Below, piece by piece: positions 22,781-30,045 of a stretch of 30,045 nucleotides of DNA. Source of the DNA: CAYUXF01 sp964448755. Its GTDB lineage: Bacteria; Margulisbacteria; Termititenacia; Termititenacales; CAYUXF01. The position numbers and the translations under genes were made by a program. Under the pieces are notes generated by a model, which saw only the letters and a list, made by a program, of their open reading frames with translations, ran no database searches and was not told the origin of the DNA. The stretch spans positions 1-30,045 of the forward strand of contig CAYUXF010000014.1 in assembly GCA_964448755.1 (NCBI GenBank). The letters are read 5' to 3'. How positions within the stretch are numbered: position 1 is the first letter of the stretch; every line of letters starts with the position of its first letter.

Positions 22781-23479
22781 ATGCTGGAAAACACTAATGA
22801 TCTAAATAATTCTGAAAACCAAACAGGCGAAGAGCAGGGTTCTTTTTTTTCAGAAAAAAAATCTGATAATAATATAGAATCTGTCATTAATAACAATACC
22901 CAGTCAAACAATGCAGAACAGGTAGATCGTCAGAAAATATTTTCCGGCAACGGCGATATCTCCGGTTTAAAATCATCGGTTTTAAAAGAACAGTCCGCTA
23001 AAGAAAAAGATGATATAGAAAAGGCCTTAAAAAAACAGGCACAAAAAAACAATAAGAGTGACCAGCATGCTAAAAAACTTCCTTTAAAACAAATTTTAGC
23101 TGTTATTTTAGTCTTGATCTTATTAGTTATTGGCTACAAAAACATCGGCAATTTTAAAAAATTACTTAGTTTTATCCCAAAAACACAGCCAGCAGTGGCG
23201 ATCTTAGAACAAGATACTTTTGTTTATGCTAATGATTTCCGACTTAAGATCAAAACCAGTAGCTCTACAGACAAAACTACACTGCAGATCATCAGTAACA
23301 ATCAGGTTATTCAGCAAATAAATGGCAAGATTATCAGCACAGATAAAGACGGTTCTTTATACTGGGAATTGCCGACTACCGGCTTAAAAAAAGGTGATTA
23401 TAGTTATAAATGTTACGCAAAAAACACTAAACAAGCCGATAGTCTGACTATAGTTAAAGGTGTTTTTGCTATAAAATAA
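22781..23479 (+). CDS. Hypothetical single-span membrane protein
   Basis: 232 residues. The first ~100 are polar, Asn/Gln/Lys-rich and probably disordered (NNIESVINNNTQSNNAEQ). One membrane span follows, at about residues 106-124 (ILAVILVLILLVIGY). The C-terminal ~85 residues (from FVYANDFRLKIKT) alternate short strands and end with GDYSYKCYAKNTKQADSLTI, as in an Ig-like or beta-sandwich domain outside the membrane. With N-in/C-out topology it could be an envelope or secretion-associated protein. No family recognised. Confidence 0.6.
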   Translation: MLENTNDLNNSENQTGEEQGSFFSEKKSDNNIESVINNNTQSNNAEQVDRQKIFSGNGDISGLKSSVLKEQSAKEKDDIEKALKKQAQKNNKSDQHAKKLPLKQILAVILVLILLVIGYKNIGNFKKLLSFIPKTQPAVAILEQDTFVYANDFRLKIKTSSSTDKTTLQIISNNQVIQQINGKIISTDKDGSLYWELPTTGLKKGDYSYKCYAKNTKQADSLTIVKGVFAIK

Positions 23480-23513
23480 GTAAGGGGTTATATTAAAATA
23501 TAAGGGGGCTGTC

Positions 23514-24284
23514 ATGCGTTTTTTTATTTATTGTTTAATTTTATTCTCTTTATTGGCGGCCATGGGCGAAAAGCCGGAAACGCAAAAATCCTCTAAAAAA
23601 GGGACTGCCATATCCAAAAAAGTTCCGGAAAAAAAAGTAGTGGAAAACACTGCCGACAAACAATTTAAACGCGCCTACCAAGAATATTTACGGGCCCAAA
23701 AGATTAATTATCCCAAATATCGTGAAATAGCTATTGAAAGTTTTGATAATTATTTAAAATATTATCCCAAGGACGATAAAAGGCTAGACGCTCTTTTTTA
23801 TTTAGAAAAACTCCATTTATTAAATAATGATCGGGCTAAACAAGAAGAATATTTAAATATCTATTATAGTGAAGCGCCAAGTGATAATTTTTATATGGTC
23901 TATGCCGATCTAGACAGGGCAGATCTTTTAGCCAGGGCCAATAATTTAAGCGGTTCAGCTGAATTATTGTCACAATTGACCACGACGGCTAATTTAAAAG
24001 ATGAGACGATCAGCCAGGAAATTTACCGGCAAAAAATATCACTGTATGAACGGACCGGAAATCAAGCAGAATTAAAAAAGGGTTATTTATTTTTTATTAA
24101 TAATCCCAAATATTTAAAAAATAAAAATATTTATTATGTTTATTGTTATAAATTAGCGGATATCTATGCGGCAGAGGGCAATAAGGCAGAAGCTAAAAAA
24201 TATTATAATATCGTGGTCAAAGCAGAAGATTTTAATACCACTTATTTAAAAGAGCTGGCCGCTAAAAACTTAAAAAAGCTTTAA
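23514..24284 (+). CDS. Exported TPR-like protein
   Basis: 256 residues. It has a signal peptide (RFFIYCLILFSLLAAMG) without a clear lipobox, then a Lys/Ser-rich linker (residues 20-48). Helical repeats follow: REIAIESFDNYLKYYPKDDK, RLDALFYLEKLHLL, LLARANNLSGSAELLSQLT, KLADIYAAEGNKAEAKKYYN. The layout resembles periplasmic YbgF/BamD-like TPR proteins. It starts 34 nt after the membrane protein gene, with AAGGGGG nearby, and is likely in the same operon. The partner is unknown. Confidence 0.6.
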   Translation: MRFFIYCLILFSLLAAMGEKPETQKSSKKGTAISKKVPEKKVVENTADKQFKRAYQEYLRAQKINYPKYREIAIESFDNYLKYYPKDDKRLDALFYLEKLHLLNNDRAKQEEYLNIYYSEAPSDNFYMVYADLDRADLLARANNLSGSAELLSQLTTTANLKDETISQEIYRQKISLYERTGNQAELKKGYLFFINNPKYLKNKNIYYVYCYKLADIYAAEGNKAEAKKYYNIVVKAEDFNTTYLKELAAKNLKKL

Positions 24285-24415
24285 TTTAAGCCCATTTTAA
24301 TGACAACTTCGGTTGTCCCAAAGTCCATTTTATAATTAAGTTTTTTTACCTTAATCTCTTTCTTTTTATTGTTTTCATTTAACATTTTTTCTAATATAGA
24401 GAGATTTTCGCTCAT
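24281..24415 (-). CDS. Small 44-residue hypothetical protein
   Basis: An ORF of 45 codons on the minus strand starts with ATG at 24415, preceded by the near-perfect ribosome site AAGGGAGG 8 nt upstream. It encodes MSENLSILEKMLNENNKKKE and ends KMDFGTTEVVIKMGLN. The pattern is a charged helix followed by two short strands. Its stop overlaps the convergent TPR gene end by 4 nt. The strong ribosome site in an otherwise empty stretch argues that it is real. No family recognised. Confidence 0.5.
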   Translation of the reverse strand: MSENLSILEKMLNENNKKKEIKVKKLNYKMDFGTTEVVIKMGLN

Positions 24416-24615
24416 ATTAATTCCTCCCTTACCGTGTTAAAAAGATATATACCCAGCTTTAGAGCAAAATATACCTTGCGCCTAGATATCAATTTTCAAC
24501 ATCTAGATCAAAATTGTTCAGATTTAAACATTTTAACTGCAAAAAAAGTTTCTTTATTGGCATATAAACTGAAGTTCTCTCCACAGAATTAAAAAGCAAA
24601 GGAGGGGAGAACAAA

Positions 24616-25014
24616 ATGAAAAAACATCTTATATTAATTTTAATAATTGCCTTATTACTTGGTCTGTTCACAGGCTGCGGCACAACTAAAAAAGTAGTAG
24701 ACGATGAAACAGACGGCTCAGGCGAAGTTGTCTTAGCGCCCAAAAGTATCGCAGTATCAACAGCTAATATAGAATTAACAACTAGCGGCTGGATAGCAGC
24801 AGGTGCTAATTCCGGAGTAGTAGGGGCAACTGTCAGAGCTTTTCGCAATGTACCATTTAGCGACAGCAATATTATGGGCAGTGTAGTAGTAACAGCAGAA
24901 AATGGCTCATTCTTAATAGAACTTGATGCCACTAAATACTATGAAGTAATTTATGTAGTTCAGCTTGTCGATGGCATGAGAGAGAGCGATCCGATAGTGC
25001 TGTATAGATACTAA
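24616..25014 (+). CDS. Hypothetical lipoprotein
   Basis: 132 residues. A signal peptide (LILILIIALLLGLFTGC) ends in the lipobox LFTGC, with Cys21 as the predicted lipidated residue. A short linker follows, then a beta-rich domain with GVVGATVRAFRN, GSVVVTAENGSFLIELDATK and YYEVIYVVQLVDG. These resemble carboxypeptidase-regulatory-like or prealbumin-like beta-sandwich modules found on surface proteins. GGAGGGGAG precedes the start. It is probably anchored in the envelope; the function is unknown. Confidence 0.65.
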   Translation: MKKHLILILIIALLLGLFTGCGTTKKVVDDETDGSGEVVLAPKSIAVSTANIELTTSGWIAAGANSGVVGATVRAFRNVPFSDSNIMGSVVVTAENGSFLIELDATKYYEVIYVVQLVDGMRESDPIVLYRY

Positions 25015-25040
25015 ATTTTAATTGAAAGGAAGTGAATATC

Positions 25041-25478
25041 ATGGCTGTAGCCAGTAAAGAAAATAAATTAACAAAATTGATTTTAGAAAAGTCCAAAGTT
25101 AATAACATTAAAAAATCGTTATTAGAAGTAGATTATATGGCCAATCACATCCTTGAATTAACGGAAGAGAAGCAGGAGATAATCAAAACAACTATCAGAG
25201 ACATCAATAAAACCAGCAATAAGAAAAAGTTTAAAGATAAAGAGTATCTCACAGCACTTAACGATAATTTGAGGGGTAAGTTATTTTATTTGGCTTATAA
25301 AGAGGGTAAATATTTTAAAATGCCGGATATTGAAAAAGTAATTGAGAAAAAAACAATTATTGAGTTCATTAAAGAGATCGAGACCAGTCAGGACTATGCC
25401 TGGGAATTGATCGAAAATATCCAGAATAAAACGATCAAAGACTTCTTTTACGGCATCTTTACATATCTGTACTTCTAA
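25041..25478 (+). CDS. Hypothetical helical protein
   Basis: 145 residues from the ATG at 25041, which has GAAAGGAAG upstream; the in-frame GTG at 25032 is too close to that site. Predominantly helical and charged (KIILEKSK-like repeats, VIEKKTIIEFIKEIETSQ). It ends with an aromatic tail, DFFYGIFTYLYF. No signal peptide. It follows the lipoprotein gene by 26 nt and is closed by a strong terminator, so the two form an operon. No family recognised. Confidence 0.55.
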   Translation: MAVASKENKLTKLILEKSKVNNIKKSLLEVDYMANHILELTEEKQEIIKTTIRDINKTSNKKKFKDKEYLTALNDNLRGKLFYLAYKEGKYFKMPDIEKVIEKKTIIEFIKEIETSQDYAWELIENIQNKTIKDFFYGIFTYLYF

Positions 25479-25485
25479 AATTAGT

Positions 25486-25526
25486 AGAATCAGAGCAAGG
25501 AAAGTTCATCTCCTTGCTCTGATTCT
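25486..25526 (+). terminator. Rho-independent terminator
   Basis: A perfect stem of 15-16 bp, GAATCAGAGCAAGGA (25487-25501) with TCCTTGCTCTGATTC (25511-25525), has a 9-nt loop and is followed by CTTTAATTT. It ends the lipoprotein operon. Confidence 0.85.
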
Positions 25527-25630
25527 TTAATTTACAACGTCGCATAATATATATTATGTATAATTAAGAGAAATAAAACGGTCTTAAAGTGGTTTATAAT
25601 ACAATTATACCTCTTTTTGTTTATATTTAA

Positions 25631-25659
25631 TTGACAAGATAATCATAAGTATTTACAAT
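25631..25659 (+). promoter_or_regulatory. Consensus sigma-70 promoter for the GbsR-like gene
   Basis: TTGACA (25631-25636) and TACAAT (25654-25659) are separated by 17 bp. Upstream lie a 16-bp palindrome, CATAATATATATTATG (25543-25558), and the imperfect palindrome GGTTTATAATACAATTATAC (25591-25610, nearly closing with CC). Both are candidate operators for the regulator itself. Confidence 0.75.
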
Positions 25660-25701
25660 TTTCAAAACGATTTAAATATCCAGGAATAAAGGAGCTTTTT
25701 T

Positions 25702-26271
25702 ATGACTAATGAATCCTCCGCTCTCTCCAGTGTAATAGATAATTTTGTGGCCGGTATGGCTAATTCAGCTGAAATTTGGGGCTTACCTAAAGTTGCCGGA
25801 CAGATCTTTGCTTATCTGCAAACACAGGTCGAGCCAGTCTCTTTAAATAAGATCGTCGACGATCTTGTTATCAGTAAAGGAAATGTCTCTGTTAATATCA
25901 GAAAACTCGAAGAGCTTGGCGCTGTTAAAAAGATCTGGGTCAAAGGTGACCGCCGCGACTATTATCAGGCTGAAATGAATACGTTTAATTTTACCCATAC
26001 GCTCATTAAAAACAATTACCTGGCCGATATCAATAATACCTTGTTAACTCTGGATAATTCTATTAACGCCCTGCAGCAAAACCTTAAAAATTGCGCACGG
26101 GAAGAACTCGATAAAGCCCGTAATTTCATGCAGGAGCTACAGAACCTCAAACAGTTCTATATTTTTTTAAAAGAGTGTTCCGAAGAAGGAAAAAAACTCA
26201 ATGCCGGCAAGATCAATATCAATCAATTGCGCGGCATCTGGTCTTATATTAAACAACAGCTGAAAAGCTAA
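25702..26271 (+). CDS. GbsR/MarR-type transcriptional regulator
   Basis: 189 residues. A winged helix-turn-helix spans about residues 25-85: KVAGQIFAYLQTQVEPVSLN, then DDLVISKGNVSVNIRKLEEL and the wing GAVKKIWVKGDRRDYYQAE. This pattern is that of GbsR-like regulators. A long C-terminal helical part (TLDNSINALQQNLKN, EELDKARNFMQELQNLKQFY) would serve dimerisation. AAAGGAG precedes the start, and a consensus promoter lies 43 bp upstream. It is convergent, with a 4-nt overlap, to the AlbA_2 protein gene. The ligand and target genes are not evident. Confidence 0.8.
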   Translation: MTNESSALSSVIDNFVAGMANSAEIWGLPKVAGQIFAYLQTQVEPVSLNKIVDDLVISKGNVSVNIRKLEELGAVKKIWVKGDRRDYYQAEMNTFNFTHTLIKNNYLADINNTLLTLDNSINALQQNLKNCAREELDKARNFMQELQNLKQFYIFLKECSEEGKKLNAGKININQLRGIWSYIKQQLKS

Positions 26272-27407
26272 GATTTAATTTGTTCGTATAATTCCGCCAG
26301 CTGCTTTAAGAGATCATCACCATCGTCGATCTGTTCAAAAACAGTATTCTCTTTAATTTCTGTTTGCTCTTCTTTGCCAAAATCTTCCGCCAGCTCTTCA
26401 TCAATAGCCTGCTCCTCTGCCGGATCAAAACTTGGCGGCGCAAAGTTAATATCGTTATTTTCATTAAAATGGCTGTTCATGTGTGAGCTCTGTGCCGCTT
26501 TTCTAATATCGGTTATTGAGACCGAGGGATTGATCTTGCCGATTACATCATCAATATCAGCGCCAAAAAGCGATGGTATTTGAAAGTCTGGTTCAACTAT
26601 TTTCTGATAAGAATAATCGGTCTCTATTATATTATCAGCGTTATCTTTGCTTGTGTTTTCTGCAGGTGCTGCTACAGAATTATCTTTTTCTATATTCACA
26701 CTCTCGGTTAATTCTTTAGCTGTTGTTTTTTCTGAATTCAGGCAATATTTTGTTGTCCGCCCCTGCCCCTCTTGTCTTAAAACACCTGTTTTGACTAAAT
26801 GTGACAGTTCATTATGGGCCGTTTTATGCGAAACACCATTGAGGTCACGATACTGAGAATTAGTTATTTCCGTATTTTCTTTAATAAATGCTAAGCATTT
26901 TTTTTCTCTTTCTGACAAAATTTCACTCGAGGTTTCGTTGTCGACTGGCTCTTTATTTTCTGCCGGTGAACTAAATAATTCTATGTTATTTACGATCGTT
27001 GATTGACGTGACGATTTTTGAACTTCGTCTGTAATAGGCAACGGCTTAATTTCCGGGACACTCTGCTGCAAAGAAAATTGATACGGTTTAGTGACCCCTT
27101 CCGGAACATCAATAATATACAATACTTTTCTATTATGGATCACTAATTTAATATCAAAATCCAGCCGCGGTGTGATCTCTTTTTCTATAACAGCTTTCAG
27201 CCAGCTCTTTTCAAAGCGCACACCGTGTAACTGGTAGTTGCTTTTATCAAAGCCAATTATCACCTTGCCGCCTTTTTGATTGGCCAGTTCAGCAATAGCA
27301 GACATAAAAGTACCGGAATTTTCCACTCTGGGAATATAACGAAGATTGCCCTGTGGCCCATTTAAAATTGAAAGAATAAACTCTGACCAGCGCAGCTCTG
27401 TAAACAC
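26268..27407 (-). CDS. AlbA_2/Schlafen-domain protein with winged helix
   Basis: 379 residues. Residues ~10-115 form the AlbA_2 (Schlafen-type, divergent AAA-associated) domain: FMSAIAELANQKGGKVIIGF, then WLKAVIEKEITPRLDFDI and VLYIIDVPEGVTKPYQF. Residues ~165-225 form a helix-turn-helix, LSEREKKCLAFIKENTEITN, with TAHNELSHLVKTGVLRQEGQ, typical of such proteins. The rest is acidic and low-complexity. The start is the GTG at 27405-27407, with GGGGGG upstream. Such proteins are usually annotated as transcriptional regulators or RNA/DNA-binding defence-type factors. The long acidic C-terminus (DEELAEDFGKEEQTE) is unusual for the family. Confidence 0.75.
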   Translation of the reverse strand: MFTELRWSEFILSILNGPQGNLRYIPRVENSGTFMSAIAELANQKGGKVIIGFDKSNYQLHGVRFEKSWLKAVIEKEITPRLDFDIKLVIHNRKVLYIIDVPEGVTKPYQFSLQQSVPEIKPLPITDEVQKSSRQSTIVNNIELFSSPAENKEPVDNETSSEILSEREKKCLAFIKENTEITNSQYRDLNGVSHKTAHNELSHLVKTGVLRQEGQGRTTKYCLNSEKTTAKELTESVNIEKDNSVAAPAENTSKDNADNIIETDYSYQKIVEPDFQIPSLFGADIDDVIGKINPSVSITDIRKAAQSSHMNSHFNENNDINFAPPSFDPAEEQAIDEELAEDFGKEEQTEIKENTVFEQIDDGDDLLKQLAELYEQIKS

Positions 27408-27506
27408 ACTAACCCCCCGGATGAATAATTAAAACATAATATACTAGCATATTTAAGAAAAATGTAAAAAGAACTTTTTTTAAATTGAACTCGTTAAGGG
27501 TTTATT

Positions 27507-28157
27507 GTGAAAATAAAAGAATTAACAAAATTAAATCAACATTTTCTTCAGTTTATTTTTCCGGCCAAATGCGCTGTTTGCGGCGAGATACTCGGCAGCG
27601 AAAAAATTATCTGCACAAAGTGTGACCAGCAAATTTTTAAAAATTATCCGGATAATCATAACAAAAATTTGATCGTTTTATATGAATATACAGAAAAAAT
27701 GAAGAGCTTTATTGCCGGTATTAAATATAAAAAAGATCTACGTCTTTTATCGCTAGCTTCAGAAAAAATAATTAAAAATCTCTCTTTTTTTCAAAAACCG
27801 GACATGATCATCCCGGTTCCGCTCCATCCTCTGCGTGAAACAGAGCGAGGTTTTAATCAAGCACTGGAATTAATTAAAAAATTTGCTCAATTTCACAAAA
27901 TACCAATAGGAAACGATCTGGTTTTTAGAAAACATCATACCCAAAGATCTTATCTTTTAGAGAAAAAAGCCCGCGCCAAACAGGCAGAAACTGCGTTTGG
28001 TCTCTGGCAAAACAAAGAAGTGTTAATTAAAGGTAAACACTTGCTGTTATTTGACGATATCATCACTACCGGCAGCACAACTGCCGCTATCGAAAAAATA
28101 TTGAATTCTGCGGGAGCCAAAAAAGTGACTATTTGCTGTTTTGCCGGCGTCCCTTAG
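27507..28157 (+). CDS. comF: ComF-family phosphoribosyltransferase-like protein
   Basis: 216 residues. An N-terminal zinc finger, CAVCGEILGSEKIICTKC (about residues 22-39), is followed by the ComF blocks IPVPLHPLRETERGFNQA and RKHHTQRS. The PRPP-binding motif is LLLFDDIITTGST (about residues 178-190). The ComF family takes part in DNA uptake in competent bacteria, but most homologues have no tested role. The start is GTG at 27507 with TAAGGG upstream. It is convergent with the coiled-coil gene, 9 bp apart. Confidence 0.92.
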   Translation: MKIKELTKLNQHFLQFIFPAKCAVCGEILGSEKIICTKCDQQIFKNYPDNHNKNLIVLYEYTEKMKSFIAGIKYKKDLRLLSLASEKIIKNLSFFQKPDMIIPVPLHPLRETERGFNQALELIKKFAQFHKIPIGNDLVFRKHHTQRSYLLEKKARAKQAETAFGLWQNKEVLIKGKHLLLFDDIITTGSTTAAIEKILNSAGAKKVTICCFAGVP

Positions 28158-28166
28158 GTTCAGCCG

Positions 28167-29912
28167 CTATATCGTAAAAAGCATTGGCGTCATAACTTTG
28201 GACTTTTTTTCTTTGATCCGCTGGTTTTCCAGTTTAATGACCTTCTTTTCATCACGTCCGTCTTTTAAGAGAACGATCTTCTCTTTAAATTCAATATTCT
28301 CCAGCTCTTTCTTACTTCTTATTGTCACTGCCGGTTCGGTTATTACTACCAACTCTTCGGCCAGTTCCGGTGCATCATAGAGTTCTTTTAACATCTCCAG
28401 GATTTTCCGGCCAATCAATTCATGTTTAGATAATTTTTTCTGAATTAAGGCTATTTTTTGCTCGGAAGATTTGACCTGTTCTTGATAATATTTTTGCTCA
28501 TAGCCAAGTGCCGCGATCTCTTCTTCCGCCTCCAACAGCTCCGCCTCTTTTTTGTCGATCAGTTCTATTTTTCTCTTTAAAGCATCTACCTCTTTTTTCA
28601 GCATTGTATTTTCTATTAATTTATCGGTAGTGCCCTTCTCTATTTCGTCTATCTTTTGGTTCAAACGGGCGATCTCGCGGTTAGACCTGATAATAGCCTC
28701 TTTGTCCTGTCTAATAGTGTTCTTAAAAGCAGACAGCTCTTCCTGGAAATTATTGATATAATCCTGGTCAATTTGCTGTTGTCTGTTGAGTACTGCCAGA
28801 TCTTCTTCCGCCTCAACCAACTGCGCTTTTAAGTAAACTATCTCCTGATTTAAATTGGACCGGTCGCTAGCCAGCGTCTCTTTTAAACTGTTAATTTCGC
28901 GTTCCTGGCCCGATAATTTTTCCTGATCAGCTTTAGACAGCGTATCTATTTCCACAATTCTCTTTTCTGCCGCTGTCAATTTACCGGTCAATTCCATGAT
29001 CTCTGTCCGCAATAACTGACCTGCCTCTATACTTTGTGTTTGCTCTGCCTGAAGGCCATTCAGTTTTTTCTCTGTCTCTTCTATTAGTGACTGAGCCTCT
29101 TGTAATTTTGCCGCTAAAGCCTCTTTTTCCACGACCGATTCGTTTAACTTTTCGGTCAGTTCGTTTTTCTGGGCATTGGCGAGGTTGAGCTGTTCCTGCA
29201 GTTGCGCTAATTCCGCTTTGGTTTTTTCGCTGGTAGTTTCCGATACTTTTAGTTTTTCGTTGAGTTCAGCTAAAATGCCGGCAGTCTCAATGTTTTTTAC
29301 TTTTTCACTGCTCAGTTCCTGTTGCGCCGCCTCGTGAGCAGACTTCAATAAGTTTAATTCGTATTCGGTTTTTCTCAAAACCACTTGTTCGCTGACGATC
29401 TGTTTTTGCAGCTTTTCACTTTCACTAACAGAAAAATTGAGGTCCTGTTGTTTTTTATCAAGCTGCAGCGCTAAATTATCCGCTAACACTTTAGCTTTTT
29501 TTAATAACAATTCACGGTCCTGGCGCTCTTTTTGGTAAAGATTTTCTCTGGTCAAGGCCGCTTCTTTATAGCTCTGTTCTTTCTCGATCCTCTTGCGTAA
29601 AAGCTCTAATTTTAATTGCGTGTTTTTATTTTTATTATTTTCCTGTTCAAAATACTGACGCAAACGGAGTATCTCATTCTCGGCGCGCTTGTTATAAGCA
29701 ACTAAAAGCATCACTTTGTTTTTTAAGCGGAGGATCTCATCTTTCTGGCCGGTTTTATTGGCTGTGCTAGCGGAAAATTCACTAAGTTTTTGACGGAAAT
29801 TACTGCGCTCTTTATCGTAACTGGCGGTCCGTTCATTGCGTTGTTTTAGCTCCTGAATAGTCAGCTCGCCGCGTTGAACTCTCTCAAAATCTTGTGCCTT
29901 AATTATTGCCAT
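28167..29912 (-). CDS. Long coiled-coil protein of unknown function
   Basis: 581 residues if started at the ATG at 29912, which is led by GGGGGGAG; an upstream TTG would place the ribosome site inside the gene. Almost the whole protein, residues ~45-510, is heptad-rich coiled coil (KLNESVVEKEALAAKLQEA, LEKQIVSEQ-type repeats), with Lys/Glu/Leu/Gln dominating. The N-terminus, MAIIKAQDFERVQRGELTIQ, is a compact non-coiled block. The C-terminal ~70 residues (HELIGRKILEMLKELYDAPE, VVITEPAVTIRSKKELENIE) form a separate segment. No signal peptide or membrane span. It may be a cytoskeletal or scaffolding filament protein; I cannot assign a family. Confidence 0.75.
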   Translation of the reverse strand: MAIIKAQDFERVQRGELTIQELKQRNERTASYDKERSNFRQKLSEFSASTANKTGQKDEILRLKNKVMLLVAYNKRAENEILRLRQYFEQENNKNKNTQLKLELLRKRIEKEQSYKEAALTRENLYQKERQDRELLLKKAKVLADNLALQLDKKQQDLNFSVSESEKLQKQIVSEQVVLRKTEYELNLLKSAHEAAQQELSSEKVKNIETAGILAELNEKLKVSETTSEKTKAELAQLQEQLNLANAQKNELTEKLNESVVEKEALAAKLQEAQSLIEETEKKLNGLQAEQTQSIEAGQLLRTEIMELTGKLTAAEKRIVEIDTLSKADQEKLSGQEREINSLKETLASDRSNLNQEIVYLKAQLVEAEEDLAVLNRQQQIDQDYINNFQEELSAFKNTIRQDKEAIIRSNREIARLNQKIDEIEKGTTDKLIENTMLKKEVDALKRKIELIDKKEAELLEAEEEIAALGYEQKYYQEQVKSSEQKIALIQKKLSKHELIGRKILEMLKELYDAPELAEELVVITEPAVTIRSKKELENIEFKEKIVLLKDGRDEKKVIKLENQRIKEKKSKVMTPMLFTI

Positions 29913-30045
29913 TTGCTCCCCCCAGAACAAAACTAAAAACTTAAAGGTCGCCCTTTACTTTATTAAATTTTCTTTGCCTAAAAAATAACCTGGAGTTTGT
30001 TATTAAAAACATTCTCCCCCCAAATAACGCAATAATTATATAACA

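Noticed and set aside
29941..30012. 23-codon minus-strand ORF before the coiled-coil gene, as a leader peptide
   Set aside because: The G-rich stretch is only one base from its ATG, too close for a ribosome site, and the window ends before any promoter can be judged.

Overview
The window is about 30 kb of a low-to-moderate-GC bacterial chromosome, split by two runs of exactly 100 N (7790-7889 and 21096-21195) that look like scaffold gaps. It is densely coded on both strands with housekeeping genes: uvrB, purC, murI, queD, an Amj-type lipid II flippase, ligA, ruvC-ruvA, pyrF, a membrane pyrophosphatase, comF and one tRNA-Lys. No rRNA, phage genes, classical IS or CRISPR array was seen. The gene mix (DUF4301, K+-dependent Na+-type pyrophosphatase, TIGR03915/TIGR03916 pair, Amj, degenerate trpBA) and many family-unknown envelope proteins suggest an uncultured candidate-phylum bacterium, possibly Margulisbacteria-like. 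That placement is a low-confidence inference.

Layout. 1-844: end of a sugar-nucleotide epimerase gene and a small SMR/EamA-like membrane protein. 845-1425: an inserted element with inverted ends and a frameshifted DUF559 endonuclease gene, lying between the apparent original uvrB promoter and the present uvrB start. 1426-3396: uvrB. 3399-6128 (minus): a DNA-repair-type operon (radical SAM TIGR03916, TIGR03915) plus a VTT/TVP38 membrane protein, driven by a promoter whose spacer is a LexA-box-like palindrome. 6219-7558 (minus): purC and a small coiled-coil protein. 7667-8191: a putative DUF4258/RHH toxin-antitoxin pair broken by a gap. 8242-10171: murI, queD, amj. 10244-13391: ligA, ruvC, ruvA. 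13383-14072 (minus): a methyltransferase-like gene. 14210-14446: tRNA-Lys and a decayed second copy. 14609-17068: TrpB-like and TrpA-like pseudoenzymes plus an HD-domain protein. 17061-19113 (minus): pyrF and a TPR protein. 19251-25478: DUF4301 protein, pyrophosphatase and envelope or unknown proteins. 25702-27407: a GbsR-like regulator facing an AlbA_2/Schlafen-type protein. 27507-29912: comF and a long coiled-coil protein.

Main points. (1) Two CTG-N10-CAG palindromes of the LexA type occur in the window, at the uvrB promoter and at the TIGR03916 promoter. (2) The uvrB box overlaps a duplicated uvrB 5' end and is separated from the working uvrB copy by the DUF559 element. (3) The same repeat family lies before ligA and inside the ligA reading frame, where it adds about 16 residues. 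(4) A TrpB/TrpA pair has intact frames but lacks the PLP lysine and most catalytic or ligand-binding residues. (5) Several genes have a -10 box 6-10 nt before the start codon and no Shine-Dalgarno sequence, pointing to leaderless mRNAs beside normal SD-led genes.
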